A DNA stretch of 64,000 nucleotides from Membranipora membranacea (Eukaryota; Bryozoa; Gymnolaemata; Cheilostomatida; Membraniporidae), in assembly GCA_914767715.1 (NCBI GenBank), contig OU612072.1:25976001-26040000 (forward strand). The letters are read 5' to 3'. Positions 46,121-58,600 of the stretch are shown here, one piece after another. Positions within the stretch are counted from its first letter, which is position 1, and every line of letters begins with the position of its first letter. The notes beneath the pieces are model-generated. The model searched no databases. It saw only the letters and a program-made list of their open reading frames with translations, and was not told where the DNA came from. The translations under genes and the position numbers were made by a program.

Positions 46121-49100
46121 CTAACTGCTGCTGTGAAGTCTTTTAAGTACTCTCTGATAAGCCTTATCCTTCTTCCTCCCGTTACGATCACTCTTGCCTC
46201 GCTTCTTTTCTTTCCTGTTTCGCCTCTTCTCGTCCTTCTTCTGTCTCTTTGTTGTTTGAGTCTGCTGTTCATCTTCATATAATTGAGGATTTCCGATGGT
46301 TGGAATGCCACCATCCAGAATACCAAGTTTTCCTGATGGTGCAGGAGTGGCCAACATTGAACGCTGTTTAGATTTTTTAGAGTTACAGTCGCGGCGCCCG
46401 GACACTCTTATCTTCTTCTCAGCAGAGTTACAAGAGGCAACCTTCAAATGACATCTGCAATGAAAAAGTGTAAGTTGTTTCAAGTTTGTTGCCATAGTTT
46501 AAAATGCAAAAATGACCATCTACACCAGTCCCTTCCGTCGCTCCTTAAAGCTACACCAGTCCCTTCCGTCGCTCCTTAAAGCAAGTTGATTATTAGGTTT
46601 TGGCTAGATCAAACTTGATCAAGCTCGCCTGTGTTCCAGTTGCTCCCCCTCCACCAATAAGCCGCAGCCTATCAGTGAAGGGGGAGCAACTCCCAATGCA
46701 GCCAAACTGGATCAAATTTGGTCTAGGATTTGGAGGATAGCCAGTAAAGTATTTGGCATTTTCATGGCATCTCAATTTGGGTGTTTGACCTATTGCCTAC
46801 TTCACAACAGCATAGCCATAGGATATGTAAATAGTAAAAACCATTTAACTTCAATATCCCCACAGAAATTTTCAAACAAAAAATAAAAGATTACAATTAA
46901 ACAAAGCAGAGCGGCCTGGTGAAATGGATGACACCACTGGTTAACCTATAAAGAGTTTTGATAGAGAATCGTCAGTCTGTCTATCCTCCCGATACACATT
47001 GACAAATAACCGCATTACACCTAAGTGAATTATTCACATCAAAGTTTATTCACACCGATGATTCTCAAACGTCCCTGTATCCAATTACTCAGTAATAAAA
47101 TCACCATGTTATAAAATTTGATACTGCCTTAGAATTGCATTAAAACAGAACTCAAAAGTTGACAACTGATTGACACCAACAAGCTCAGAAGGCTATAAAC
47201 AATCAGTAAAATACTGATGATCGGTCTCTTTAGGCTATGGGTCCATTTTTACGGAAACATAGAGCTGCGCCAATTATGAGAAAAAGTTGATTTAACTTCT
47301 GCGATACTGAAAAACGGTCTCTGAAGAAAGTAAACTGCTTCGCAGCTCTAAGTTTGACATGACCTTCCCTAATCATATTCAGATGTATTGGTGAGCGATA
47401 TAGAGAGTATGTTAGTCGTTTGTTTTGTGATGTTTTGAGGAGTTTTAATACAATTATCGAGTAAGTGCAAGTTGATTTATGTTTGAATGTAGACAAGTTC
47501 ATAAGCATATCTACGTAATGTGACGAGTTTAGAGAGTGCATGCGGAGGTGAGGCAACTCCAATCAAATGAAACCTGAAATCCATGGTAATTTTGAGATTG
47601 AAGAGAACAGTACAAAATATTCTTATAAATATATTTGACTGGACCAACTTATTTAACCGATTTAATTATATGTGCATTCTGTACTAGCCAAAGGGATCAA
47701 CGCCATTCTGTTTATTTCCATTATCACAAAGCCAGTGCACATGACAAACGGCAGTCTAGTGTAGTGTACCCAGCGTCTTTTAGGCAATTGGCAATTTATC
47801 GTAGGGTACTCTATACTGACAGTCCCCCTGGCAGTGTAGTGAATAGCTGATTTCATACTTCATACCCGAATGAGGCTCACAGTTGGTCTCGGCCTGTACT
47901 TATAGGCCGACATCTCATACTCCCTGATATTTAACATCTTAGCTCACAGCTCGACCTACCTTGAAGGGTAGGTAACTCCATCTGAGCCGCAGACTTTCAT
48001 TTTCTTAGCCCCGCCTCCTATACTAGCGTACTTCTTACATAGCTCCTCAGTGGGACATTTACATACAGGAAGTCCTTGTATATTCAGAACACAGACCTTC
48101 TTCTTTGGACAGCTCACCTCTCGGCAAACCTCATCTAGAAATATAAATAATATAATAATAAATAATATAATAATAAAGAAGTATAAACAGACCTGTATAT
48201 GGTTGGCTGTTTGTGTAATAAATATGGAGAGAGATATACTGGAGTACATGAACAGTTATAGCATATATTTAGGCGATCACACAGATCAGTTCTGTTTGGA
48301 AATGAGGATGCTACGATAAATTTCAAGGCCGACCCCTCATCAATAAATATATTGAGAGAAAACACTGACCAGCTCAAGGCGCAATGGCTGTTTGGGTCGA
48401 TAGCGCTCTAATAATAAATGTCAAACACCTACACATCATTAGATTCCTGTAGTCTGCATGTAAAAGTCTACCTCCTTAAAACGCCACTAGGTGCAAACTC
48501 ATCAACGACAAGGACACCTAAGTGCATGCAGGTGAGCCTAGGTCCTCAGCTGGGTTTTTTTATATTATGAGATGTTTCTATGGTGGCAGCCCACTTGTGG
48601 TATCTCAACACTGGGTTAAGAGCTGGACACAGCGAGTTAGATTTGAATCAGCCCCCATAACCACATCAAACCCTATTTATTTTACCATCATGTTGTTTTA
48701 TCATCAAAACAATAGCGGAGGTTTGCGTAGGCCCAAGTCAAAATAGAGTTGACTGAATTTGATCTGTTGCATAGTGTTGTGGCCAGCAGCATGATTATAT
48801 CTTTATAGCATCTTTAGCTTTGGATGGTATCTTCTTATGTTTGTTTTGGGTTGAGTCAAAGAAAGTCAGTAATTGATTTATTGACCTGCAGCTAGACATC
48901 AACAATATCTGGTAATCTAATTTCTAAAGTTTTTGCCTCAGCTCACTTTCACAGAGTAAGGATATATAAGGATACTTTCTCTGCCTTCAGTCAAGGATGG
49001 TTTTAGTTATTGATTCGTGGAATGGATAAAATCGAGTTCACTGCTGGTCTGTGGTCTAACGCATACAGCATCAAGCAGGCCCGTAGTTCTAGGGGAGGCA

Positions 49101-50994
49101 GGGAGGCACTGCCTCCCCTAGAATGCTCAATAGAGTGGCCTAAAAACACTCTAATTGATTGATTCATGTCAGAATAATCTCCTCTGGGATTTCCATTTGC
49201 TTATTATATGGCTTAAATTGCTCGGGGAGGAGGTTACTGGTGATGCTTTGGACTCGCCTCAGACTTTTGTCTCCCCTACCTTTTTTTCTAGACTACGGCC
49301 CTGTCAAGTCACACAAACTATACAACAGTCATGTTAAAATCTCTGTGATAAAAAGCAGACCTGATGCAGTAGCAATAAAACTTCCTCTCACTTTTCCCAT
49401 AACAAAGAGCAATAATCATCATTGCTGCCTATTGTTAAAGTATTCAACCTATTGTAGCTCATAAGCTCTGCTTTTTATTATAGGACTGTTTTATCGCCCA
49501 TTTCAAACAGATACATTTGCAGTCTTCTGACTGATGTGTGGGCTTGGGCGTGTCGTGAACTTTGAATCACCAGAACTTCCTAATGCTAAATTGAGTGAAT
49601 CACCATTTTTCCAAAAAATTCTGGAGTTGGGCATTTTAACATTTTAATTGGGAAATAATATTTTGATAACGCTTGCAAATCCTTAAGCTTGTTATGATAT
49701 TCCCATACAATTGGGTGAGCAAATTTTTACGTCAGTAACACTGCCAAGCCTGCTAGCAATGGCATTTGATTATCGACCACACCTAACTTGCTTGAGCGGT
49801 AGTCGATAATGAAATGCCACTAACACTTCAAGTTCAATCCAATTCACCTGCATTTAGCTCTCTCTGATTCTACTGGTATGTGGCCAGCAGCTTCAGGGGT
49901 CACAGCAAAAATACCGAAGCTAATAAGATAAAATTTGATCTAGGATTTGTCTTACCTCTCCTGCTGGGTGATATAGTTGTCGTGACTGGGACCATATCAC
50001 ATTTCTTACAGCATCCGCAGTTATATGTCTTTATATAAGGAGTCGGGCAATGACTGAGCTGTAAAAAAAATCAATTTACAAATAAAAACAAAATTTCCCA
50101 CCAGTTCAGGACATTGTTTTGGAGTGCAAGTTAAATGTGTTTGAGACAGAGGGTGAAGGTATGGTACTTCGGGGCTATGTACAGTAGACTATCATACATC
50201 CGCCCAAGATTAAAGTTCACATGTTTCAACCATGCTACTGGCACTTGCAGAGCAGGATGTTGTTTTTAGAGAGAGAGAGCAACAATATGTTTACAACATA
50301 AAATCTTAGGCCATAACCACATAATAGGCCGACATTGATACAAATGATTCGAAAGTACATTTCATTGCACAGGATAAAAAGTGACATTATGTAATACAGC
50401 CTGAAACGGATCTCACAAAAACTAGAAATGTTGGTTCTGTCTTTGGAGAATTTAATCCTTCATTACAAAGAATCTGCCTGCTTCCCAAACGATAACAAGC
50501 TTAAATTATCAGTAATTTCAAGTTGTAAAGGTAACAGTATTGAGATAGCATAAGTAGGCTTTTAGTCCCGCATGCTGCGCATTTCTTAGAATTTAAAATT
50601 TTGTCCATTTTCAGTATACCATGATATCAGGCGAACAATAACATTTCAAAACACAATTATGATGAAAAAAATGATTCCCCAAAAATTGATTTAGAAATTT
50701 TTTCAACGTGAATATAATGGTTGATTTGGAGGTTGTTGTGGACATTGGCACTGCTGTCAAGAATATCGAATCTAGGCTTCTAATCAGTTTTCTAACCCTA
50801 ATTTTCTCTATCATGCAAGTCTCACTTACCCCGATTGGACCGACATTTGGACATTTCTCTGGTTCACATTTAGCTGTACAGATCTCTTCGATAGGCTTCG
50901 AGGTTCGGCGGCCATCTTTTTTAGCGTCTGCGGTGTTAATCATCACCATGACGGTCAGTAAAGTGAACTTTGCTCCTGTCACTGCACCCCACAT
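46121..50994 (-). CDS. Secreted IGFBP-like / follistatin-Kazal protein with basic tail
   Basis: Four minus-strand exons join in frame: 50994-50830, 50058-49956, 48134-47960 and 46454-46121, giving 258 residues. A signal peptide (about 1-24, ending TADA) is followed by a Cys-rich segment with C39, C43, C48, C59 and the IGFBP-type cluster CGCCKKC (69-75). A follistatin-like module follows (C93-C122), then a Kazal domain (about 114-171) with the hallmark VCGSDGVTY split across the last intron. The tail (172-258) is strongly basic, rich in KKDEKRRNRKEKK-type runs, and could bind heparan sulfate or nucleic acid. IGFBP plus Kazal is the order seen in IGFBP7, HTRA1 and KAZALD1, but no Ig or protease domain is present here. 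It is probably an extracellular modulator of growth factors or proteases. The promoter side is unresolved. Confidence 0.85.
46520..46581. repeat. 31-bp tandem duplication
   Basis: Two exact copies of a unit starting CTACACCAGTCCCTTCCGTC, at 46520 and 46551. They lie in the last intron of the IGFBP-Kazal gene, close to the acceptor of its last exon. Confidence 0.93.
49076..49303. mobile_element. hAT-like MITE, CAGGSCCGTAG ends
   Basis: The left end is CAGGCCCGTAGTTCTAG; the right end read in reverse is CAGGGCCGTAGTCTAGAA. TCAAG flanks both sides (49071-49075 and 49304-49308). CAGGG-type termini with a 5-bp duplication fit the hAT5 group. At 228 bp it has no coding capacity. An inner palindrome (GAGGCAGGGAGGCACTGCCTCC) follows the left end. 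It lies in intron 2 of the IGFBP-Kazal gene. Confidence 0.82.
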
Positions 50995-53740
50995 CGTGAT
51001 TGTCTCTGTGCCGGAGCTAACGATAGTCTCTGCAACTTTCTGATTTTACTGCCGGCTAACTGAATCCTCGTTATCCTCAGATCGAAGCCTGTATAGATCA
51101 GTACCGTGGGCGAACTTTTTGGTGGATATCTCTAAAATCAAGAGAAGGCTAAACAGTGAACACCAAGGTTTACAAACTCTGAGGCAAGTTGACCCTTTCC
51201 TCTTTCTTACCCTAGGTCATGTACGAGAGAGCAAACTTTTCCTCCTGTGAATATTTTGCGCAAGGGAACTTGTCTTGATGCATTTATTTCAATTTAATAA
51301 CATGAGACTTTTCAAGCTAAATGTCAACCTCTCTTTTTTCTATGGGACATGAGAAACGGAATTCAGAGACACAGATTAGGCAATATGATATGACCTTGAT
51401 AAGGACAAGTCAAATATGATGTTGTTCAAATTGAAACAGATAGATACCACAATGTTGTACTATTAGGCAGCAGGAACAGGCCTGTTTTTCTACCCTCAGA
51501 CAAAATAAAAAGAGTACAAAAAAGTGATTAGCCCAGCAAGCACTTGTTACATTGCACTCCAAATACACCACAAACAATGAGTCAACATAGCTGGAACAAA
51601 GCAGACCAACATTATCAGAGCAATTAAACTGCCACTTACACCTGAGCGTGTACTAAAGTCGTGATCGTTTGTGGCTCACCCTAAAACCGACGTACTGAAG
51701 TTCAAGTACAAAAAAGAGGCTTCACTGTTTATGTCCTGGTAATGGGCAGAGGGCCAGCATGAGAATGAGGAAGCTGGCATCTCAGGCATTTACCCACCAG
51801 GGCTTTGTTGTCCCCCCCCCCCCCCCAACCAAGTAACCTGTAACTCCTTGCCCCAACCAAAATGACCATAAAAACTCAACAGCTTATGTATATTGCTCAA
51901 GCGTCCAAACAGTTTTGATAATATTGGTGTTTAAACTTCTCCAGGTCTTGTAGCTGAATTTACGTCGCTGGTAGCTCTAATCAAACACATACAAGCATAA
52001 AAACAGTGTGAGCGAAAAGTTTCACTCATGGTGATAGTTAGCCTGTCTTAACAAGCTTTGTTCGGTTAGGTGATAGTTGCTTACCGAGCCCGCTACTGAA
52101 GGTGTTTGAGCTAGCCTCGGCAAAGCATTTTTCATTTAGCAACTGTACTGCTTTTATGAGGAGTGAAACTACTTTCCGATCAACAAAACAGTAAAGCTTG
52201 CATTATTTGGAGTCAATCCTGAGAATTCGCTCAGACAACATATTTGGCGTCATCATTATGATGATATTAGATTAACGATAGAAGAGAAAGTAGATGGATC
52301 TATTCAATACAAGTAACTTACCTCATTCACAAAGATGTCCCCTGGCCTTTTGTCACAATGTATATTGCCTTCCCTTATAGGTCAGCTGCCTCCTGGCCTA
52401 CTCTTGCTCAGAAACTTTTAGATCGTTATCAGCGTGTGCACTTGCCAGCGAATACAGCCTCCTATGTCAAGAACTGAACAGTATAATGGAAGCAGTATTG
52501 TGACTAATGACACTCTGACTTGGCTCACCTGCTCTCACTAGTCACAGCTCTCAGACAATAGTGAATAGAACAGCTGACTTGTCAGTGCTAGTGCTTGTAT
52601 GGGCTGTGTTCTGTACATATGAAGAGAGCAATAGGCTAATCACAAATTATTATAAGCCTCAAAATATATTACCATCACAACAATTCAGTGAAAGGGTGCT
52701 ACTGTAAAATCTCAAATAAATGGGCCGGCAACCTTTAAATGTTTACTTTATTTATTATTGAATAGAGCAGATTCATTAGTTACTCTAAATACACCCTCTA
52801 CAGGGATTGATAAAAGATAGAATGTTCATATTATGTATACTAAGGTGATTCTTAAGCCGTTTGAGCCCCCAAAATCTTGTCCACAGCCGTAGATGGTACA
52901 AACATTCTAAGGTACAAGCCTTAGGAGGTTGCTTCTCAGAACAAAGCAGGAAGTTCTCATCAGCCGCAAAAGAGCCCTCTGCACTTTGAGCCAGGTTGTC
53001 AAATTTATCAGTACGCCTCTCAACTTATAATGCTCTAGGATAATTGCAAATGTACTTTCTCCAGCTTTTAACATGATGGAAAAAGCTCAAGAATCTTTTA
53101 AAAACAGGAACTGAAAAAATGAATATATTATATGGCTGGTATTTATAGGGATTATACAATTGACACCTCTGGCCAGCTGGTTTCCTAGCCAATTATTGTT
53201 ATGGGATTAGCATTGAATATGAGCTTCTGTTTAATTCAATTAACACAAATTAGGGTCTAAGTAGCTACATTGTAAAAGGGGGAAGGGGAGTGCTTTAAAC
53301 CCAATGCTGGGATATTTAAGTGTCAGACTTGCCAATTCTATAACTCTCTCGATAGATAGTCAAAGCAACTTCTCTCTAAGTGTGCATGTTTTGTTGTAGT
53401 CTGAGCCCCCCAAACTTTTGCCCCCCTCCCGCCCGACGACCCCCGGATTGATTTCTCTGTAGAAATGTTTATTAATTCATTAAATTAAAGAATCACCATG
53501 TATGAAGGCATCTCAATATATTTTGTAAAATCTTTGGTCGGACATAACAGTTTGAATCAGTTATAATGATTGCTTTCGCCTAAATACACAAATAACACAA
53601 ATAAAGCTACAATCTATAAAACATGAACCACCTGATGCTTTAACCAGAAGAAGGTATGATTGAAGGGTATGCTGACAAAAGATTTGGAGATCTCATACTC
53701 TGAATCAGTGCTACTATTTTATCAGAAACTCTTACAGGAT

Positions 53741-53880
53741 GCCCTAAAATTAAGATGCAGAAATATTTTTACTTTGTTTCATACCTACCAGTACCAAAGT
53801 TTTAGATGATATGCCATTATAATCACAGAGCCTTTTTAAACAGTCTTTGACGGATTTTCTTATCAAAGGGACTTCCTCCA
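53741..53880 (+). mobile_element. Relic of the same LINE-like 3' end as at 1840-1990
   Basis: It shares TTTTAGATGATATGCCATTA, TAATCACAGAGCCTTTTTAA and AGTCTTTGA with the stretch at 1890-1970. It is degraded, with several stops. Confidence 0.45.
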
Positions 53881-53922
53881 GAATTCACCATTCTCTTGTA
53901 TGATTGACTACAATTCTCTCTC

Positions 53923-54000
53923 CAGGTCTGAACTGTGATGGGCAGGTCTGAACTGTGACGGGCAGGTCTGAACTGTGATGGGCAGGTCTGAACTGTGATG
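53923..54000. repeat. Four-copy 20-bp tandem repeat
   Basis: CAGGTCTGAACTGTGATGGG starts at 53923, 53943, 53963 and 53983. Confidence 0.93.
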
Positions 54001-55602
54001 AAAGGTCTCAAAAATCATCCGACAGCGCTGGGTAATGACTCTCATATTTTTGAGTGTGCAAGGTGTAGTAAAACACTGATAATGGAAACGCCTGTACTGA
54101 TGATGTCATAGAAGCGTAACTGCCTCAATCAAAATCACTCTTTGACGTAGTCCACCATCGTGAGAGAGGTGATTTTGCTGGATATCGTGGGAATTTTGCG
54201 CTTATATCCATCTCTCAAAGATGCCTGGTATTCCAATTATAGAGTCAGCATTTTAGAACAATTATTCAGAATTTTTGGAAATCAATTAGTGTGAGCTTGT
54301 GCTAGTAGCCTCAAATCTCTCACGCTTTGCCTTTGTGTTATTTTGGACATCAATTTTTGGCAATAGTTTTATCGATCGATGCCGGGGACAAGACTCTCTG
54401 AAAAGACCCAAAAATGAATCTGGTACCTTGTAAGAAAAGACTTGACTGCAAAGTTTATCATCAGTAAACACTCAAGTACACTAAGCTCTAGTAGTTGTCT
54501 CCACTTGCAGGATAAGTGGACAACTCCTTAGTACATAAAGAGCATACCACGATGCGAGACCAGAAGACAGCTACCATTAATTAGAAGATTTGAAGTTCAG
54601 ATACTTTCTGTCATTGTCTTCACATGCCAGCAAACTGATATCGTCCTTAGGATATCACATATCTGCTGTGTTTTAGAAATCTAGAAAGCTGAGAAAACAG
54701 CCTAATAGTCCTCTCGAGGAAATTGTAGCATGTTTTCTGGTTGACTTCATTAAAATTTGCTGCTTGTACAATAAGAATACCAACACTAAAATTCTGGACG
54801 GTATCATCACAGACTTTCTCAGGACACATGAAATATCCCAACTTAATTTTTATCAAAGCTTTAGTGTGGTACAAATTCTACCTTCAAAATTTTCTTATTA
54901 TCAAATAGCAAAAAACACCGTCAACGTGAATAATATTGAATATACCAGGACGCGCAGCAAGCTTTCTTCTAACGGAATCTGTGCTACTTGATGCTGGAAA
55001 AAGATATAGTTTATTATCTCATACAAAGTACTTGTGTACTGTGTTCATCCATTTACTAAAGGTTAGCTATTTGCTAGCAGCATAAAACTTTGTCAAACGC
55101 AAACACTAACAATTCTTTCAAGTTGTGGTCAGCTCCATGTTTCACTTATGGTTTAACGTATTGTGCTGCTATTCAATACTCATTTTAATGGATAAAACTA
55201 GTCAGCTGAAACAATCTACGCAAGTTTGACAGTAAGTTGATTCTAAAAAATGGGTCTTTCCAGTTAAGCTTAGGTAATTCATCAATGAGTGAAACAGTAA
55301 TCTGACCAACCTAGCAACTTCTCTCTCCACTGTCTTGTATTACAGTTTAGTGCTAAATGTATATCCAGTGATCTGCTATGAATAAGTTGTGCAACTAGTG
55401 CATAGTAGTACTAGTATCACTTCACCGACCTCAAAAATTATTCATAATTTTTTGAGTTTAAGTTGAAACCAAAGTCGAGACATGAGTCAGGTAAAATGTC
55501 TTGGTTGTCTGTGTGGCAAATCAGAATAGTTTTGGTATCTAGATCTACACAAAAAGAAAAACCTGGCCTCTTCGCTAAGTTCCTGTTTTTCTTGTAGGAG
55601 CC

Positions 55603-58600
55603 ATGTTGAATCACCACTGCATTCTCCTCCTTACCTCACAGCTGTTTCTGTTAGCACCTCTGCTGGTCCGAGCCCAGGCTTTGGATGATGACCAGGTTTT
55701 TATTGCCTGGCTGGCGGTGGCCGCTTTAGTAGTCATACTGGTGTTGTCATGCTGTGTCGGTATATTCTACTGCCTATAGTAAGTGTTTTTTGGACCCTTC
55801 TCGTATTTCCCACATTTGCCGAGACCGTTTCATCTTTGTAGTTTTGGGCTTGAATGTTTGATTATTCTGAATATCATTGAATCCGAGGCATGGAACATTT
55901 ATCACTTAACCTTGCCTGCTAGTGCTTGGAAAGGGATTCCATATAAGCTCAATATCTTTTGCTCGGCTGGTTTCAAATCACATTTGCAGCGCAATGCCTG
56001 GTCGCCTTCCTCATGTTAATATGTTTATAGAATATCCAAGAATATCTCAGGGCTACCACTACAAATTGCTGTTCCAAACTCCCCGAACTCTCCAATAGAG
56101 ACATCTGCTATTCGCCATCCGGCTCGATAGAAATTAATCTTTGGTGCCTTGCTGATTTCATTTAGGACTGCGTTTATTTAATATAGCGAGAACAGAGCCT
56201 CTGCAGCAGTAGCTGCTTCCTCGAAGCAAGGCGAACATCGCAGGTCAACAAAAAGCAAAGGTAATGTAGCAGATTAAACTTGAAATGCCTTTCATCACTC
56301 AGGTAATAGGTTAATGTCGATACACTTTTAATTGTTTCACATATTATGTATTATAATCGTTTAAATCAAGCAGGATGTTGGATAAAACCTTCGCTTAGGA
56401 GTTGTGTTACTATGTAGAACGTTCAGATTGCCACTATCATGGTCTGAGAAACAAAATTTTTATCACTTGTTGAATTTTCTCGTACAGACGATAAAATGTC
56501 CGAGGTAGTTTTGAAAATCCAGGCATATACCACAACATATGTGATGGATACACTCAACACTAATTAAATCTTGTAGTAGCGTATAAATATGCTCGTCTTT
56601 TGTCCAATTGTTGCTGGGATCTATACTAAAGCTGCCCACTCATTAGGTTAACTATCATTGGGTAGGAATAGCAATAAGTTTACTAGACAAAATTCTTCCA
56701 TTACAGCGTTTCTGTTCTTATCGCCCTTAGAGAAGACTGCTTAGTGTTATCTGAGTGATCAAGCAAAACTTTCTTCTGTTTTATTAGTAGAGAAGTTGCC
56801 AGAGTTTTCTAATGACTCAGCTGATACTGGGGAGCTGAAAGGTAAGCCTGTGTCTGTGAGCGGAGGACGCAGAAACATACAAGTGGTCGGACTGAGAAAC
56901 TCATCTATATCAAAGTACCTGGCTCCCCCTCAAATACACAGGTATTATCTAAACTCTGTTAAGATAAGATAAGATAGCAGCATATTGGTAAATCCGCCAA
57001 AGACAGTTTACAATTGTTTAAAAAGGCTTTGATACTGGTAGGTATAAAACTACATAAAAATCTTTCGGTCTTAATTTTTGGCATCCTGTATGATGTCCTG
57101 CAAAAGAGGAGCACTTATTAAAAATATGAGTATCAGTTGTGGCTGATGTTGAATTTGAAGTGTATCATGTGTTGTGTTAATGATGTAACTCCTAGCCAAC
57201 AAAGCAGCGGTATTTGATTTCAGTCCAGGAGGTGGTTTACATTGTTCAATAGTAGAATATAAATGATTGGTAGCACTGGTATGTCTGGGGTTTATCCAGT
57301 CTCCATATTGGCTGCGGAAATTTCCAACAGAGACCACTCCCAACTAGGATGATTCTAGACACCATATTCTGTCTTGAAATGTGTTTTATCTTCATTGGGA
57401 TGCTATGAGCAGGCACAATGCTTCCTATGAGCAAAGCATACAACCACATGAGTTCTGCGATAAAATGGAGCATGGGCATCATAGATATAAAAGATACAGT
57501 TTCTTTTTTATAACTATAATAGCCATATATAAAACAGGTCATAGTTGTTATATCATATGATGTTTCAGAAAGCATAGCCGATATGTGTCAGATCACAGAT
57601 CATTGTCGTTGTGGAGAAATAAAGTGAGTGATGTCATGAAGCGGGATGTGATACATGAAGCCACCGAACACAGCGGTATGTGTGATAATAATAATAATAA
57701 TATTAAAAATAATAATAATACTATACTCTTTGTTGCTATTCAGTGCCCCCTTTGGGACCAATGAGAATATGCTTACAGTAAATGATTAAGATCTACTCAT
57801 CTGTTTAGCTCGTACAAGGTAAGGGTGGGCAAGCTAGGCTTCTCCGGAGAGCTCACCTCCTAAAGCAGCATGTGTAGTGGCCGGGATTCGAACCCGCAAC
57901 TCTCAGATAGAGAAGCTTGAATCCTAACCACTAAATCACCCTGATAATTAGCTTAGTTCTCTATTCATTAGGATGAACAAAACAGGTGACTCTGGTACAA
58001 AGTTGTCTACTTTTTTTCTCATGAGGGAATGACTCCCAAGTATGAGAGCAAATCTTTGGGGCAGATTAAAGAATATTGGCTTGTGATGTGATGTGATATG
58101 ATATTAAAATCCCTCTCAATTTAATGAGATTATGCTGCTGTTAAGACCATTAGTTGTGTAGATCATGGCAAGTAAGGACTTCAGAAATTCTGTTAACATA
58201 ACAATATTGCAAGGGTTCTATTTCTCTATGTTGCCTCAATATATCAAAAAAGTCCTTCAAATTTGATTTTGTTTTATCATAAATTCATACAGGAAGTATA
58301 CAGAAGAGCCTACGCACTCAGACTACTATCGGTTCTACCCGAATGACAGGATTGGGAGACAACAGTCAAGCTGGGTCTGAGAAAGTAAAGGTAAATGTAT
58401 CATTATTATTATAAATGAGGGTACCCTAGAGGTGTGAAGAGTTTGCTGTTACCCCTCATTAATAGGCTCCTGTCTCAGCTAGCCAAAGTAAAGTGCTAGC
58501 TAACATTAAGTTATCTCGTTACTCGCTAAACTAGACTCTACCTGATAAATCTGGGAAAATGGGCTATCTGACTACCTGCCAGTTACACAAATTATAAATG

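Larger units (their letters stand above)
50995..55602. other. Intergenic region between divergently transcribed genes
   Basis: The IGFBP-Kazal gene points left and the membrane-protein gene at 55603 points right, so both promoters should lie here. Contents seen: a run of about 17 C near 51811-51827, a dispersed repeat at 53398-53447 (copy of 5036-5085), a LINE-like relic at 53741-53880 and a four-copy 20-bp tandem repeat at 53923-54000. An acceptor-like CTTGTAG at 55591-55597 sits six bases before the ATG at 55603, so a 5' UTR exon probably lies upstream. I see no coding exon. Confidence 0.55.

Noticed and set aside
56166-56186. Upstream acceptor (TTTAG|GACTG) for exon 2 of the membrane-protein gene
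   Set aside because: Using it would create a TAG stop at the junction; the ATATAG acceptor at 56181-56186 keeps the frame.
57873-57953. Functional tRNA-Glu gene
   Set aside because: A and B boxes are present but the acceptor stem does not pair; better explained as a SINE head.
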